Shown: in pieces, positions 55,143 through 63,582 of the stretch
Layout of the letters: every line of letters starts with the position of its first letter
Numbering within the stretch: position 1 is the first letter of the stretch
Origin: Xanthobacter dioxanivorans
Lineage (GTDB): Bacteria; Pseudomonadota; Alphaproteobacteria; Rhizobiales; Xanthobacteraceae
Direction of reading: 5' to 3'
Length of the DNA: 64,000 nucleotides
Assembly (NCBI RefSeq): GCF_016807805.1
Contig: NZ_CP063362.1
Span: 5,126,501-5,190,500, forward strand
Notes under the pieces: generated by a model
What the model was told of the DNA's origin: nothing
What the model saw: the letters and a program-made list of their open reading frames with translations, nothing else
Databases searched by the model: none
Position numbers and translations under genes: made by a program

Positions 55143-56504
55143 GTGGGCACTTTCGGACGCAGGCGCAGCATGTGCGAGTGGTCGGACCTTGCGGCCGACG
55201 ACATCGATCTCGCCGCCATCCTCGCCGGGGGGCAGGGCCACCAGCTCTCGCCCTTTCACCTTCTGTCGGTTCCCGGCATCAGCGCCCGCGACCAGAGGGC
55301 CTGCTCGGAGCTGTGGACCCGCGAGAGACGCGCGGCGGCGCTGGTGGAGCGGGGGACCCTCGCCTTCACCTTCCCGCCGTCGGAGCGGCGAAAGATCCGG
55401 CTCGGCTACCTCTCCAACGACTTTCAGGAGCACGCTACCGCGCATCTTCTGATCGAGGTGCTGGAGGCGCATGACCGTGGCGCGTTCGAGGTCCACGCCT
55501 ACTCCTTCGGCGCCGACGACGGATTGCCCATGCGACGCCGGCTGATGGCCGCCTGCGACCGTTTCGTGGACATCACCGAGATGGCGGACGGGGCGGCGGC
55601 GCAGCTCATCTTTGACGATGAAGTGGACATCCTCATCGACCTGAAGGGCTTCACCGCGCGGGCCCGCACCGGCATCGCGCTGCTGCGGCCGGCGCCGGTG
55701 GTGGTGAACTACCTCGGCTATCCCGGCACCATGGGCGCGGGGGTCTGCGACTATGTCATCACCGACCCCTTCCTGACGCCGCCGGCCAGCGCCGAGAGCT
55801 ATGCGGAATCCTTCGCCTACATGCCCCACACCTACCACCCCCATGGCCGGGGCACGCCGGTGGGGGTGCCGCCCTCGCGGGCAGAAGCCGGGTTGCCGGA
55901 GGCGGGCTTCGTCTTCTGCTGCTTCAACCAGCCCTACAAGATCGCGCCGGAGATGTTCGACATCTGGTGCCGGCTCCTGTCCGCCGTACCGGACAGCGTG
56001 CTGTGGCTGCTCGACGACGCCTACGCCGCCGGCAACCTGCGCAGCGAGGCGATCCGGCGCGGCATCGACGCCCGCCGCCTGGTGTTCAGCCCCAACGTCT
56101 CCCAGGCCGAGCACCTGCGCCGGCTCCAACTCGCCGACCTGGTGCTCGACACTTCGCCCTTCAACGCCCACACCACCGCCAGCGACGCCCTGTGGGCCGG
56201 CGTGCCGCTGGTGACCTGCCCCGGCGACACCTTCCCCTCCCGTGTCGCCGGCAGCATCCTGCGGGCCATCGGGCTGGCGGACCTCGTGACCGAAAGCCCG
56301 GAGGCCTATATGGAGCTCGCGCGCGCGCTGGCGTGCGACGAACCGCGCCTCGCCGCGATCAGGATGCGACTGGCGAGGAACCGGATGACGGCGCCGTTGT
56401 TCGATGTGGCGGCCTATACCGCGGATCTCGAGGGACTCTACAGCGCCATGTCGGCGCGACACCGGGCGCGCCTGCCTCCTGCGGCCATCGGCGCACGCGG
56501 CTGA
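55143..56504 (+). CDS. O-GlcNAc-transferase-like glycosyltransferase (GT41) lacking TPR repeats
   Basis: 453 residues from a GTG at 55143 (GGGAG 5 bases upstream); an ATG at 55170 lacks such a site. The two catalytic lobes of the OGT/SPINDLY C-terminal domain are complete: [100 protein letters not shown] and [20 protein letters not shown]. Family members usually carry N-terminal TPR repeats for acceptor choice. Here only a short MCEWSDL-type linker precedes the catalytic part, and no TPR is found in any frame upstream. Either it is a natural TPR-less form or the 5' end was lost. Confidence 0.88.
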   Translation: MGTFGRRRSMCEWSDLAADDIDLAAILAGGQGHQLSPFHLLSVPGISARDQRACSELWTRERRAAALVERGTLAFTFPPSERRKIRLGYLSNDFQEHATAHLLIEVLEAHDRGAFEVHAYSFGADDGLPMRRRLMAACDRFVDITEMADGAAAQLIFDDEVDILIDLKGFTARARTGIALLRPAPVVVNYLGYPGTMGAGVCDYVITDPFLTPPASAESYAESFAYMPHTYHPHGRGTPVGVPPSRAEAGLPEAGFVFCCFNQPYKIAPEMFDIWCRLLSAVPDSVLWLLDDAYAAGNLRSEAIRRGIDARRLVFSPNVSQAEHLRRLQLADLVLDTSPFNAHTTASDALWAGVPLVTCPGDTFPSRVAGSILRAIGLADLVTESPEAYMELARALACDEPRLAAIRMRLARNRMTAPLFDVAAYTADLEGLYSAMSARHRARLPPAAIGARG

Positions 56505-56685
56505 TGGCTCGACCTCGAACCACACCTCTTTGAACCGGCGGATTTGGCTTCGATGCGGAAGGCGCATTGCGGCAAGTGCCGGCACATGTGCTAGGATGGG
56601 TCGCATCCGGCCTTGCGCCGTACGTCCCGAGCAAACGGCCGCGCTGCGACCGGGGTTTCTCGGCAACCCTCAGATTGGAGCCGTT

Positions 56686-56937
56686 TTGCAGGTACTCGTC
56701 AGAGACAACAACATCGAGCAGGCCCTGAAAGTCCTGAAGAAGCGGATGCAGCGGGAAGGCATTTTCCGCGAGATGAAGCAGCGCAAGGCCTATGAGAAGC
56801 CCTCCGAGCGACGGGTCCGCGAGGCGGCCGAGGCGGTTCGGCGCACCCGCAAGGCGGCGCGCAAGAAGGCCCAGCGCGAAGGCCTGATCGCCGCTCCCAA
56901 GCGTGCGCCCAAGCGGCCGGTGGCTGCCCCGCGCTGA
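56686..56937 (+). CDS. rpsU: 30S ribosomal protein S21
   Basis: 83 residues from a TTG start, with GGAG 8 bases upstream; no ATG fits the family N-terminus. It reads [20 protein letters not shown], then [20 protein letters not shown] and a basic Lys/Arg/Ala tail. S21 assists base-pairing between mRNA and the 3' end of 16S rRNA. The non-ATG start may be a level control. A hairpin terminator follows. Confidence 0.95.
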   Translation: MQVLVRDNNIEQALKVLKKRMQREGIFREMKQRKAYEKPSERRVREAAEAVRRTRKAARKKAQREGLIAAPKRAPKRPVAAPR

Positions 56938-56953
56938 AGCGCGGATGGTTTCC

Positions 56954-56975
56954 GGGCCGGATCGATGTCCGGCCC
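56954..56975. terminator. Hairpin between rpsU and the convergent small secreted-protein gene
   Basis: A perfect 8-bp G/C-rich stem (GGGCCGGA with TCCGGCCC, loop TCGATG) 16 bases after the rpsU stop and 24 bases beyond the facing gene's stop. It can serve both directions, though no T tract is present. Confidence 0.6.
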
Positions 56976-56999
56976 GCCACGCCGCCGCAGGCCGCAGTC

Positions 57000-57371
57000 T
57001 CAGTAGAACGGCCGCGTGAGCCGCGCAGAGGCGAGCGTCTTTCCATCGACATCGATGGCGTCGACGGTCCAAGTGTACATGCCCCCGACGCAAGGCGGAC
57101 GAAACTGGACGGTGCCCTTGGGCACGGTCCCGTTGGCGGGGAGCACCACATCCGACCCGCCGAGTTCACGACCGGTGGGAGCAATCAGCGCAAATCTCAG
57201 ACTGTGCGTTCCGGCCGGCACGTCCCCCACCCTGAATTCCGGGCTGATCGGCCTGGGCGCGCACAGGGTCGAGCCGATCCAGGAAAAATCCACGGTCATG
57301 TCGCGAGGCGTAGCCCACGCGCTGGCGATGCTGCAGCCGAAAATGCACAGCACCGCGACAAATGTTTTCAT
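57000..57371 (-). CDS. Small secreted protein, weakly PEBP/YbhB-like
   Basis: 123 residues from MKTFVAVLCIFGCSIASAWA, a signal peptide with cleavage after AWA. The mature part (about 100 residues) is beta-rich, with two cysteines (GSTLCAPRP and RPPCVGG) likely disulfide-bonded. Stretches ISPEFRVGDVPAGTHSLRFA, GTVQFRPPCVGGMYTWTVDA and ASARLTRPFY recall the phosphatidylethanolamine-binding-protein-like family of this order (PxGTxSLxF, GPCPP, YxWTVxALD). No function is assigned. The chosen start is the one with a proper signal peptide; the longer frame is not homologous. Confidence 0.72.
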   Translation of the reverse strand: MKTFVAVLCIFGCSIASAWATPRDMTVDFSWIGSTLCAPRPISPEFRVGDVPAGTHSLRFALIAPTGRELGGSDVVLPANGTVPKGTVQFRPPCVGGMYTWTVDAIDVDGKTLASARLTRPFY

Positions 57372-57530
57372 ATGTGAGCCTCGGGCTTCGGAAGCGAAGC
57401 CATGGGTAGCATAGCATGTTTGGGGGTCCGACTTCGACGTGAACGTCAAAAATCTACCCTCCGGACATGAATTTGCCCGCGGCAGTTCTTTTTGGAAGCT
57501 ATCTCCGGCGTTGTGTGCTAACTGGAAAAC

Positions 57531-57712
57531 ATGCAAGCTAAATTCAAAATCGACTCCAAGGTTGAGTTCGTCGGGGGCTTCCGGGCTCCCCCGGGCGTTT
57601 TCGCGTGATCCGCCAGATGCCGGCGGACTCCGGCGAGACCAGCTACCGGGTCAAGAGCGAGACCGAGGCGTTCGAGCGCGTGGCGCGGGAGTCGCAGCTG
57701 CGCCCCGTATAG
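57531..57712 (+). pseudogene. Small conserved-looking ORF interrupted by a one-base loss at 57598-57601
   Basis: The first frame reads MQAKFKIDSKVEFVGGFRAP, then PGVF, and meets a stop. Another frame continues VIRQMPADSGETSYRVKSET and EAFERVARESQLRPV to a stop at 57710-57712. Adding one T to the T4 run at 57598-57601 joins them (PPGVFRVIRQMP) into a 60-residue basic protein. Small proteins with the theme FKIGDKVxFxGxFRAPxGxYxVxRxLP...YRIKSxxExxERVAxESxL are familiar from Hyphomicrobiales and have no known function. It lies 240 bases before the cold-shock gene. A third homopolymer lesion in one window suggests sequencing error. Confidence 0.7.
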
Positions 57713-57953
57713 ACTGCAAAGTCGGCTCGTTTTCGCACCGGCACCTTTTCGCCGGGCGCCTTTTTGCGAAGCCCTCGCCATAGGCCTTGTGCGAAACACA
57801 ATTGCCCGCTAGAAGTCAAAACATCGATCTTGGCAGTTGAACTTTCTACTGCGCCCCGCGCACCTGACGGTACTTCCCTTCAAAATCGACTCGTTGCTCG
57901 CATAGCTCTCGCTGTGCGTGCGAAATCTATCGTACGATTGAAAGGAAATCGTC
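57713..57953 (+). promoter_or_regulatory. Upstream/leader region of the cold-shock gene
   Basis: 241 bases, AT-richer than its surroundings. A short hairpin (CCGGC with GCCGG near 57738-57755) followed by TTTTT near 57761 may end the small ORF transcript. The rest probably forms the long 5' untranslated leader common in cold-shock mRNAs; AAAGGAAA lies just before the ATG. Confidence 0.45.
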
Positions 57954-58163
57954 ATGAACATCGGAACAGTGAAGTGGTTCAACGGCACCAAGGGTTTCGG
58001 CTTCATTCAGCCTGACGACGGCGGCACGGATGTGTTCGTGCACATCTCCGCCGTGGAACGCGCCGGAATGCAGACCCTCAACGAAGGGCAGAAGGTCGAG
58101 TTCGAAATCATCCGTGACAACAAGTCCGGAAAGAATTCGGCCGGAAATCTTCGCGCCGCGTGA
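57954..58163 (+). CDS. Cold-shock domain protein (CspA family)
   Basis: 69 residues: [20 protein letters not shown], then [18 protein letters not shown]. The RNA-binding motifs RNP1 (KGFGFI) and RNP2 (VFVHI) are intact. It binds single-stranded RNA/DNA and prevents secondary structure. A very good ribosome-binding site (AAAGGAAA) and a strong terminator flank it, so it is monocistronic. Which paralogue it is, and whether it is cold-inducible, cannot be told from the sequence. Confidence 0.95.
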   Translation: MNIGTVKWFNGTKGFGFIQPDDGGTDVFVHISAVERAGMQTLNEGQKVEFEIIRDNKSGKNSAGNLRAA

Positions 58164-58230
58164 TCAAATTCCATCCTCATTGACCACGGATGTACCGGCA
58201 ATGAGGTAACGGCACTTTGAAGATCACAGC

Positions 58231-58266
58231 AAAAGCTCCGCGTCCCGATGGGACTGCGGAGCTTTT
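58231..58266. terminator. Bidirectional terminator between cspA-type gene and the gsp operon
   Basis: AAAAGCTCCGC pairs with GCGGAGCTTTT, with an inner GTCCC/GGGAC extension around a short loop. The U-rich arm and downstream CGCATTTTTG make it a canonical intrinsic terminator for the cold-shock gene. Confidence 0.88.
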
Positions 58267-58379
58267 CGCATTTTTGTCACCTGCCTCGTCCAGCACCTGT
58301 CCCCGCCGCAGACGTGTCAGGGGAGCGTCCCTTGAGTGGAACGGCCCTTGCGGACTCCCGCTCACAACGGCGGAACGGA

Positions 58380-58940
58380 TCACTTGCCGACGGGGGTGGC
58401 GGCCGCATCGGGATTGTGATCGGGGAGAGACAGAACGGCCGTGGCGCTGCCGTTCTGCAGCCGGGCCTGGCGGACCCCCACCGATCGCAGGACCCACCCT
58501 TCGTGCGCCTCGCCCGCCTTCAGCCGCACCACCGCGCTGGTCGCCGGATCGAGGAAGATGCCGTAGCCCTCGCTGCTGCCGACCACGGTTCCCACCAGCG
58601 TGAGCCGCAATTGCGCGCGCGCCGGCTCGCCCGGTTCCGCCGACGCGGGTTCCGCAACTGCCGGGACAGGCGCCTCCGCCAGTGCGGCCGGACGGCGCGA
58701 CGGGGAGAAGACCGGTCTCTCGCGCGTCGCGCTGAGGGAGGCCAGCGAGATGGACCACAGCGGATTGCCGCGCGGCGCCGCCGTGTCGCTCGTGGCGGTG
58801 TCCCGGGGCGCCGCGAATTCGACGCGATCCATCGGCGCCGGCGGCGTGTCCAGATCGAGGGCGGCGGCGGGGCCGCAAGCCGCGACGCCGATCAGCATCG
58901 GCGAGAGGATGCCAGGCAGGAGCCGCGCGAGCATGGTCAT
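58380..58940 (-). CDS. Type II secretion GspC/GspN-like periplasmic protein
   Basis: 186 residues from MTMLARLLPGILSPMLIGVA, an N-terminal signal/anchor. After a Pro/Ala-rich linker, a domain with LRLTLVGTVVGSSEGYGIFL, then VVRLKAGEAHEGWVLRSVGV and TAVLSLPDHN (about 110-170) resembles the homology region of GspC, which contacts the GspD secretin. No PDZ domain follows. It is the last gene of the gsp unit; its ATG overlaps the gspM stop by 4 bases. It could equally be labelled GspN; the cluster has no other gspC in view. Confidence 0.65.
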   Translation of the reverse strand: MTMLARLLPGILSPMLIGVAACGPAAALDLDTPPAPMDRVEFAAPRDTATSDTAAPRGNPLWSISLASLSATRERPVFSPSRRPAALAEAPVPAVAEPASAEPGEPARAQLRLTLVGTVVGSSEGYGIFLDPATSAVVRLKAGEAHEGWVLRSVGVRQARLQNGSATAVLSLPDHNPDAAATPVGK

Positions 58941-59539
58941 CGTGCTCCCTGCCACTGGCCGTAGACCGTGAGGGTGACCCGCATCCTCTCGTCCGCGGGC
59001 GCCTCGGTGCGGCCCTCCGGCGAAGTCCCGCTCGCCTGCACGACGAGCTGCCCGACGAACAAAAACGGCATGCCCGCCTCCAGATCATAGAGCAGCTTCT
59101 GCAGATCCGGCTGGGCCATGTCGAGGGTCGCGCTCACGGCAACGAAGCCCGCGCCGTAGGGCGTGCCCTGCACCTCGACGCGCGACGAGGTGAGGCGGCC
59201 GCCATGGGCCGACACGGCGCTGGAGAGCCGCTGCAGCAGGTCGGCGCCGGCGATGGTCAAAGAAGGGCCGTCGAGGAACGCCGACCCTCTCTGCGGGCCC
59301 GGCGCCGCGCCGGGCGTCGAGGACGGCATGGGTCCCCGCCCCTGCAGGCGGTCGAGCAGCGCCGTGGCGTCCGCGACGGCGGCACGGCGCTCCATCAGGT
59401 CGGCGATGGTGCCGAAGGCGAGCCAGAGGAGGATGGCCACGGCCGCCACATATCCCAGCGCCGCCAGCAGCGGCCGCAACGCGCGGGCCGGGGGCCGGCG
59501 GGCGGTGAAGCGCCGGGTGGTGGGGGAAAGCCCGCTCAT
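58937..59539 (-). CDS. gspM: Type II secretion system protein GspM (GspM-b type)
   Basis: 200 residues: a short basic cytoplasmic head, a transmembrane helix (about 24-46; LAALGYVAAVAILLWLAFG) and a periplasmic ferredoxin-like domain (TIAGADLLQRLSSAVSAHGG, then RLTSSRVEVQG, LQKLLYDLEAGMPFLFVGQL). It pairs with GspL in the inner-membrane platform. The sequence type is the alphaproteobacterial GspM-b, not the classical EpsM. Start and stop both overlap neighbours by 4 bases. Confidence 0.85.
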   Translation of the reverse strand: MSGLSPTTRRFTARRPPARALRPLLAALGYVAAVAILLWLAFGTIADLMERRAAVADATALLDRLQGRGPMPSSTPGAAPGPQRGSAFLDGPSLTIAGADLLQRLSSAVSAHGGRLTSSRVEVQGTPYGAGFVAVSATLDMAQPDLQKLLYDLEAGMPFLFVGQLVVQASGTSPEGRTEAPADERMRVTLTVYGQWQGAR

Positions 59540-60585
59540 TTGCGGACCTCCGGCGGCAGGGTGATCCGCGCCTCGATCTGGAAACGCTCGCCGCGGGCGT
59601 CGGTCAGCGGCGTGGTCGGAGCGATGAACGTCGCCTGCGCGAACTTCTGCGACTGCTCCATGAGGCGGATCAGGTCCGCCGCCGCGCGGGAAATGCCGGT
59701 GATCTGCACCTTGTCGCCCTCGACCTGAAGCTCGGTGACGTAGGTGTCGTCGGGGAGCACCTGCGACAGGGCCTCGAGCACCAGCACGGTGGACGGCTGC
59801 TCATGCTTGCGCCGTTCGAGCGCGCGCAGGGCCGGACTGTCTGCCCCCTGCCCGTCCCGCCCGGCCACCAGGGCCCGGCGGGCCACGGCGATGCGCTGGC
59901 TCAGCTCGTCGCGCGCCTCGTCGAGGCCGCCGCCGATGAGCGCCGACATGCCCAGGGCGAGGGTCGCCAGCACCACAGCCGCCCCCAGGATGGCGAGGAG
60001 ATATGAGCGGATGCGGGCCGTTCCCCCCATTTCCCCGCTCACATCGTCGAGCACCCGCACCGGGTCGGCACCCGGCGCGGCGCCCACCCGGGTCACCACA
60101 GTGATCGAGCGCACGCCCGCGGCCTTCAGCGGGTCGATGCACGGGGCGATGCGCTCGCGCGGGGCGGCGGCGACCCACAGGCGGATGCGCTCATCCGCGG
60201 CTTCCACCGGTGGCGTCCAGCCGTAAACGGCCGCACCGGAGCTCCACGGCGTGAGCCGGTCGATCTGCGAGCGCACGATGCCTTCGAGGAAGTCGGCGGC
60301 GCCCTTCGGCAGGTCCAGCGGCCGGACCAGGAAGCGGGAGGGATCGAGCGCCAGCTCCACCGCTTGCCCCTTCAGCAGCGCCGCGATGTGCGGCGGCACC
60401 TGCGGGCCAGCGAGGGCAAAGCTCGCCCCGCCGCCGGCCGCCGGCCCGAGCGAGAACCGGCCGCCCTCCTCTTCCGTGATGCGGATCGTGCCGGCCCGCC
60501 GCGTGTGCTCGAAGAGCCCCGCGACGAAGCCGGCGACCAGGTCCAGCCAATGGGAGAAGGCGTCGATGAGCCGGGCCAACGTCAC
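59536..60585 (-). CDS. gspL: Type II secretion system protein GspL/PilN-like
   Basis: 349 residues from a GTG start at 60585 that overlaps the gspK stop by 4 bases. The cytoplasmic actin-like part (FLVRPLDLPKGAADFLEGIV, RSQIDRLTPWSSGAAVYGWT) is followed by a transmembrane helix (about 185-205; SYLLAILGAAVVLATLALGM) and a PilN-like periplasmic domain (LVLEALSQVLPDDTYVTELQ, VQITGISRAAADLIRLMEQS). It recruits the GspE ATPase to the membrane. A much longer frame to 61830 upstream is not homologous. Confidence 0.85.
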   Translation of the reverse strand: MTLARLIDAFSHWLDLVAGFVAGLFEHTRRAGTIRITEEEGGRFSLGPAAGGGASFALAGPQVPPHIAALLKGQAVELALDPSRFLVRPLDLPKGAADFLEGIVRSQIDRLTPWSSGAAVYGWTPPVEAADERIRLWVAAAPRERIAPCIDPLKAAGVRSITVVTRVGAAPGADPVRVLDDVSGEMGGTARIRSYLLAILGAAVVLATLALGMSALIGGGLDEARDELSQRIAVARRALVAGRDGQGADSPALRALERRKHEQPSTVLVLEALSQVLPDDTYVTELQVEGDKVQITGISRAAADLIRLMEQSQKFAQATFIAPTTPLTDARGERFQIEARITLPPEVRK

Positions 60586-61472
60586 GGCCTGCCTCCCGTC
60601 CGCGCCAGCGCGGCGGAAGGCGCCGCGTCCTCGCGCCACGACAGGAGCCGATACGGGGCATCGGCGAACGCACGCACCAGAATCACCGCCTCCAGGAAGC
60701 GGCTGCGCCGGCCATCGAAGTCGATGCGCACACTCACCCGCACCGCGTCGGAGGGCTTGACCGCGTCCGCCGGCGCGGGCGCCTCTTCGCCGGGGGCGAC
60801 CGCCGGCTCCGGGGCGGCGGCGGCGGCCGCGCGCACGAGCGGGTCGGCGTCGTGGAGATTGACCATCGGGCGTCCGCTGAAGACCGTGACGTATGGCAGC
60901 GCCGCCTCCACCAGCGCGGGCGGCAGGTCCGCGACGCGCCAGAGCTCCTCGGCGTGCACGAACGGCCCGGCACGCGGCATGTAGCCCATCCCGGCGTCCC
61001 GATACAGCGCCGCTTCCTGCCCCTGGTCGGAGAGGTCGGCGGGGGGCCCGCGCCAGCCGACGATGCGCTGCGCGTACCGCGTGGCCTCGGAGGGCTGCGC
61101 CCCGAGCACGGTGAACAGGCCGGCGAGCAGCTCCGGCGGCGCCGTATTGAGGTCGATCCGCGCCGTTTCGTCCTGGAACACGGCGAAGATCCGGGCCTTC
61201 CCCATCCGGAAGCGGATCTCGCCGCGGCTGGCCCGCTCCGCCTTCGGAACCGAGACGAGGCGGAACGCCGCGAGCTCGACGGCGGCGGTGGCCAGGCTGC
61301 GGGTGGTCACCGCCTCGTCCCGCGCCGCCGCGGCGGCGGCCGTGTTGCCGATATACAGCGCGTAGATGGAGACGAAGGCCGCGAGGGCGCCGAGGATCCA
61401 GAGGACGGCGACGAGGATGAAGCCCTGCGACGCCACGGAGGCGGCGGCGGGCGCGTGGCGCGGCGCGGTCAT
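60582..61472 (-). CDS. gspK: Type II secretion minor pseudopilin GspK
   Basis: 296 residues from MTAPRHAPAAASVASQGFIL. The prepilin cleavage site is SQG/FILVAVLWILGALAAF; as usual for GspK the conserved Glu5 is absent, since it caps the pseudopilus tip. The large alpha domain contains ETARIDLNTAPPELLAGLFT, with the helix-hairpin-helix motif, and EELWRVADLPPALVEAALPY. A Pro/Ala-rich insertion lies at about residues 205-240. Overlaps gspJ and gspL by 4 bases each. Confidence 0.9.
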   Translation of the reverse strand: MTAPRHAPAAASVASQGFILVAVLWILGALAAFVSIYALYIGNTAAAAAARDEAVTTRSLATAAVELAAFRLVSVPKAERASRGEIRFRMGKARIFAVFQDETARIDLNTAPPELLAGLFTVLGAQPSEATRYAQRIVGWRGPPADLSDQGQEAALYRDAGMGYMPRAGPFVHAEELWRVADLPPALVEAALPYVTVFSGRPMVNLHDADPLVRAAAAAAPEPAVAPGEEAPAPADAVKPSDAVRVSVRIDFDGRRSRFLEAVILVRAFADAPYRLLSWREDAAPSAALARTGGRP

Positions 61473-62203
61473 TGCGTCTTCCCCTGTGCGGCGTCGCCCC
61501 CGCCGGTCGCCTCGGGCGGCTCCGACCCGCCGCAGCCGGGCTGCTGCGGATTGCTGACGCACGACGCCGGAAGCTCGGCGCGAAGCGCGATGCTGGTGGA
61601 AACGTCGAGGGCCCGCCCGGTCGCGCCGTCGCGGACCACGAGCCGGACCGCCCTGGGAAGCTCGTCCAGCTCCCGCCACTGGTCGGACCAGAGGCCGTCG
61701 CGCCCGGCATAGGAGAAGGAGACGCGGTAGGGTGGGCGAAGCAGCACCACCGGCGCTGCGAACTGTGCTGGCGGCGAGTCGGCATCACGCGGCACGTAGG
61801 GCGCGGCGCTTCGCGTGAGCGCCGCGCCACCGCTGCCGTCGGTCTCGGCGAGCCTCACGATCTCCAGCCCCGGCCGTGCGTTCGGCCCGAACGCCGAACG
61901 CACGAAGACGATCGAGGATGCGAGCCCGTCGAACAGCGGGCGCGGGCGCTCGCGGGTGGCCGGAACGAACTCCACCGCCGAAAGGTCGGCGGCGACGCGA
62001 TCGAGGGCGAGGGCGATGGCCTCGCTGGTCTCCACCCGGTCGATCCCACGATGCCAGTTGGGCAGCCACTGCCTGGTCGCCATGGCCAGCGCCGTCAGCA
62101 CCAGCCCGGCCAGCACCAGGGCCACCAGCAACTCGACCAGGCTGAACCCGGCGGCATGGCGCCGCGCTCCAAATCTGCGATGGAAGACGCGCGCCCCGTT
62201 CAT
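61469..62203 (-). CDS. gspJ: Type II secretion minor pseudopilin GspJ
   Basis: 244 residues from MNGARVFHRRFGARRHAAGF. The prepilin peptidase site AAG/FSLVELLVALVLAGLVL with Glu5 is intact, followed by a beta-rich domain with YRVSFSYAGRDGLWSDQWRE and LPRAVRLVVRDGATGRALDV. The C-terminal ~30 residues are low-complexity with two cysteines (SCVSNPQQPGCGG). It forms the pseudopilus tip with GspI and GspK. It overlaps gspI and gspK by 4 bases. Confidence 0.9.
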   Translation of the reverse strand: MNGARVFHRRFGARRHAAGFSLVELLVALVLAGLVLTALAMATRQWLPNWHRGIDRVETSEAIALALDRVAADLSAVEFVPATRERPRPLFDGLASSIVFVRSAFGPNARPGLEIVRLAETDGSGGAALTRSAAPYVPRDADSPPAQFAAPVVLLRPPYRVSFSYAGRDGLWSDQWRELDELPRAVRLVVRDGATGRALDVSTSIALRAELPASCVSNPQQPGCGGSEPPEATGGGDAAQGKTQ

Positions 62204-62640
62204 TGGGCGCCTCGCGGAACAAGCCGGACGGTCTCGATGGTGACCAGGGCCCCGGAGGGCGCGCGCACCCGGATCAACACGGTCTGCGGCACCCAGCGGG
62301 CGCCGGCCGGCAGGTCGCCTACGTCCAGCGGGCGCACGTCCATGCGCCAGCGATGGCCGGCCACCTCCCCGTCGGTGCGGCCAACCGCGAGGTCGCCACG
62401 GGCGGGGATGCCGGTCTCGACGGCGCGCGCGGTCTGCAGCAGGCCCACATGGGCGTCGAGGGCCCGCGAGCCCCGCGCGCTGGTGCCGGACACCTGGGCG
62501 ATGGCGCCGAGGCAGGCCGCCGCGACCGCCAGCGCCACCAGCACCTCGATGAGGGTGAAGCCGGCCCGGCCCCCGGCGCCGGTGCGCGGCGCGCGCGCCG
62601 ACCCGTCGGGGCAACGCTCAGGAGCTGCGACGCGGGACAA
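62200..62640 (-). CDS. gspI: Type II secretion minor pseudopilin GspI
   Basis: 146 residues. The TTG at 62640 is chosen because GGAGGGG lies a proper distance upstream; no ATG precedes the prepilin motif. Cleavage site RAG/FTLIEVLVALAVAAACLG with Glu5 begins at about residue 27. The C-terminal domain includes HRWRMDVRPLDVGDLPAGAR and VLIRVRAPSGALVTIETVRL. It initiates pseudopilus assembly with GspJ and GspK. It overlaps gspH by 23 bases. Confidence 0.88.
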   Translation of the reverse strand: MSRVAAPERCPDGSARAPRTGAGGRAGFTLIEVLVALAVAAACLGAIAQVSGTSARGSRALDAHVGLLQTARAVETGIPARGDLAVGRTDGEVAGHRWRMDVRPLDVGDLPAGARWVPQTVLIRVRAPSGALVTIETVRLVPRGAQ

Positions 62641-63112
62641 TCTCGACCCCTCCGGTGAGCCAGTTCACCCGCACCTCGTAGGCCGCGCCGTTCCGCGCCA
62701 GGGTGAGGACGCCGCCGCACGACAGGCCGGACGGCAGGAAGCCGATGGCCCCGCGCACCGCCCTGCCATTGCAGTATTGCGGCAGCACCGCCTGCATGCG
62801 CACGTCGGCGGGAATGCGGACCGTGCGCCCGCTCGATCCCGAGCGGATGCGCCCGGACGGGGCGTCGACCTCGGTGGCGACCGGGGCGCCGCGGCGGATG
62901 GCGGCGGTGCGGTCGGCTTTCAGCAGCGCCGCCGTCTCCACCGCGAAGGCCTCGAGCCTCGGCCGCGAGGTGCCCAGCGGCAGGCGCGGCAGGGCGATGG
63001 CCGCGATGGCCGCCACGATGGCGAGCGCGCACACCACCTCCAGGAGGCTGAACCCGGCTTCCCCCGGCGTGGGGGCCATGCCAATGGGGGCCATGCCGCG
63101 CCGGCGTCTCAC
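62618..63112 (-). CDS. gspH: Type II secretion minor pseudopilin GspH
   Basis: 164 residues from a GTG (63112) overlapping the gspG stop by 4 bases, in keeping with the coupling used throughout the operon; an ATG at 63094 is possible. Cleavage site EAG/FSLLEVVCALAIVAAIA with Glu5. The globular part has LKADRTAAIRRGAPVATEVD, a loop with PQYCNGRAVRG and the final strand VRVNWLTGGVEIVPRRSS. GspH links the tip complex to the GspG shaft. Confidence 0.85.
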   Translation of the reverse strand: MRRRRGMAPIGMAPTPGEAGFSLLEVVCALAIVAAIAAIALPRLPLGTSRPRLEAFAVETAALLKADRTAAIRRGAPVATEVDAPSGRIRSGSSGRTVRIPADVRMQAVLPQYCNGRAVRGAIGFLPSGLSCGGVLTLARNGAAYEVRVNWLTGGVEIVPRRSS

Positions 63113-63567
63113 CGCACAGCGCTCGTGATGTCGGCGGCGGTGCCGGTGCCGCCCTCCTGCCCGTCCGAGCCGCGCGAGACGATGTCGTAGGGCGCGCCCT
63201 GGCCGGGAGCGCGATAGACATAGGCCTTGCCCCACGGATCAAGGGGCAGGGTGCCGCCCTTCAGGTACGGCCCGTTCCAGGCGGCGACGCCGGGCGGGCG
63301 CTGGACCAGGGCGTTGAGGCCCTCCGACGAGGTCGGGTAGCGGCCGGCGTCGAGGTAGAACAGGTCGAGGGCGCTGGCGAAGCCCTGGATCTGGATCTTC
63401 GCCGTCTTCACCTTGGAATCGCCGAGATAGCCGAGCACCCGCGGCCCGACGAGGGCGACGATGAGGCCGATGATGGTGATGACCACCAGCAGCTCCACCA
63501 GGGTGTAGCCGGCCGTGCTGCGCCGGCGGCGGCGCTTGGACCCCGTTGGGAAACTCAGGAATGGCAT
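63109..63567 (-). CDS. gspG: Type II secretion major pseudopilin GspG
   Basis: 152 residues from MPFLSFPTGSKRRRRRSTAG. An ATG at 63588 is also in frame but lies inside a palindromic repeat; neither has a strong ribosome-binding site. The cleavage site is TAG/YTLVELLVVITIIGLIVA, with Tyr rather than Phe at +1 and Glu5 present. The shaft-forming domain has the GspG signature FYLDAGRYPTSSEGLNALVQ, RPPGVAAWNGPYLKG and LPLDPWGKAYVYRAPGQGAP, with calcium-site acidic residues near GSDGQEGGTG. It is the main pseudopilus subunit. Confidence 0.94.
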   Translation of the reverse strand: MPFLSFPTGSKRRRRRSTAGYTLVELLVVITIIGLIVALVGPRVLGYLGDSKVKTAKIQIQGFASALDLFYLDAGRYPTSSEGLNALVQRPPGVAAWNGPYLKGGTLPLDPWGKAYVYRAPGQGAPYDIVSRGSDGQEGGTGTAADITSAVR

Positions 63568-63582
63568 TGCCGCAATCACTTT

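Noticed and set aside
59536..61830. A 764-residue frame that would fuse an upstream segment to GspL
   Set aside because: The upstream part is antisense-quality sequence lying over gspK and gspJ; the GTG at 60585 overlapping the gspK stop gives a normal GspL.
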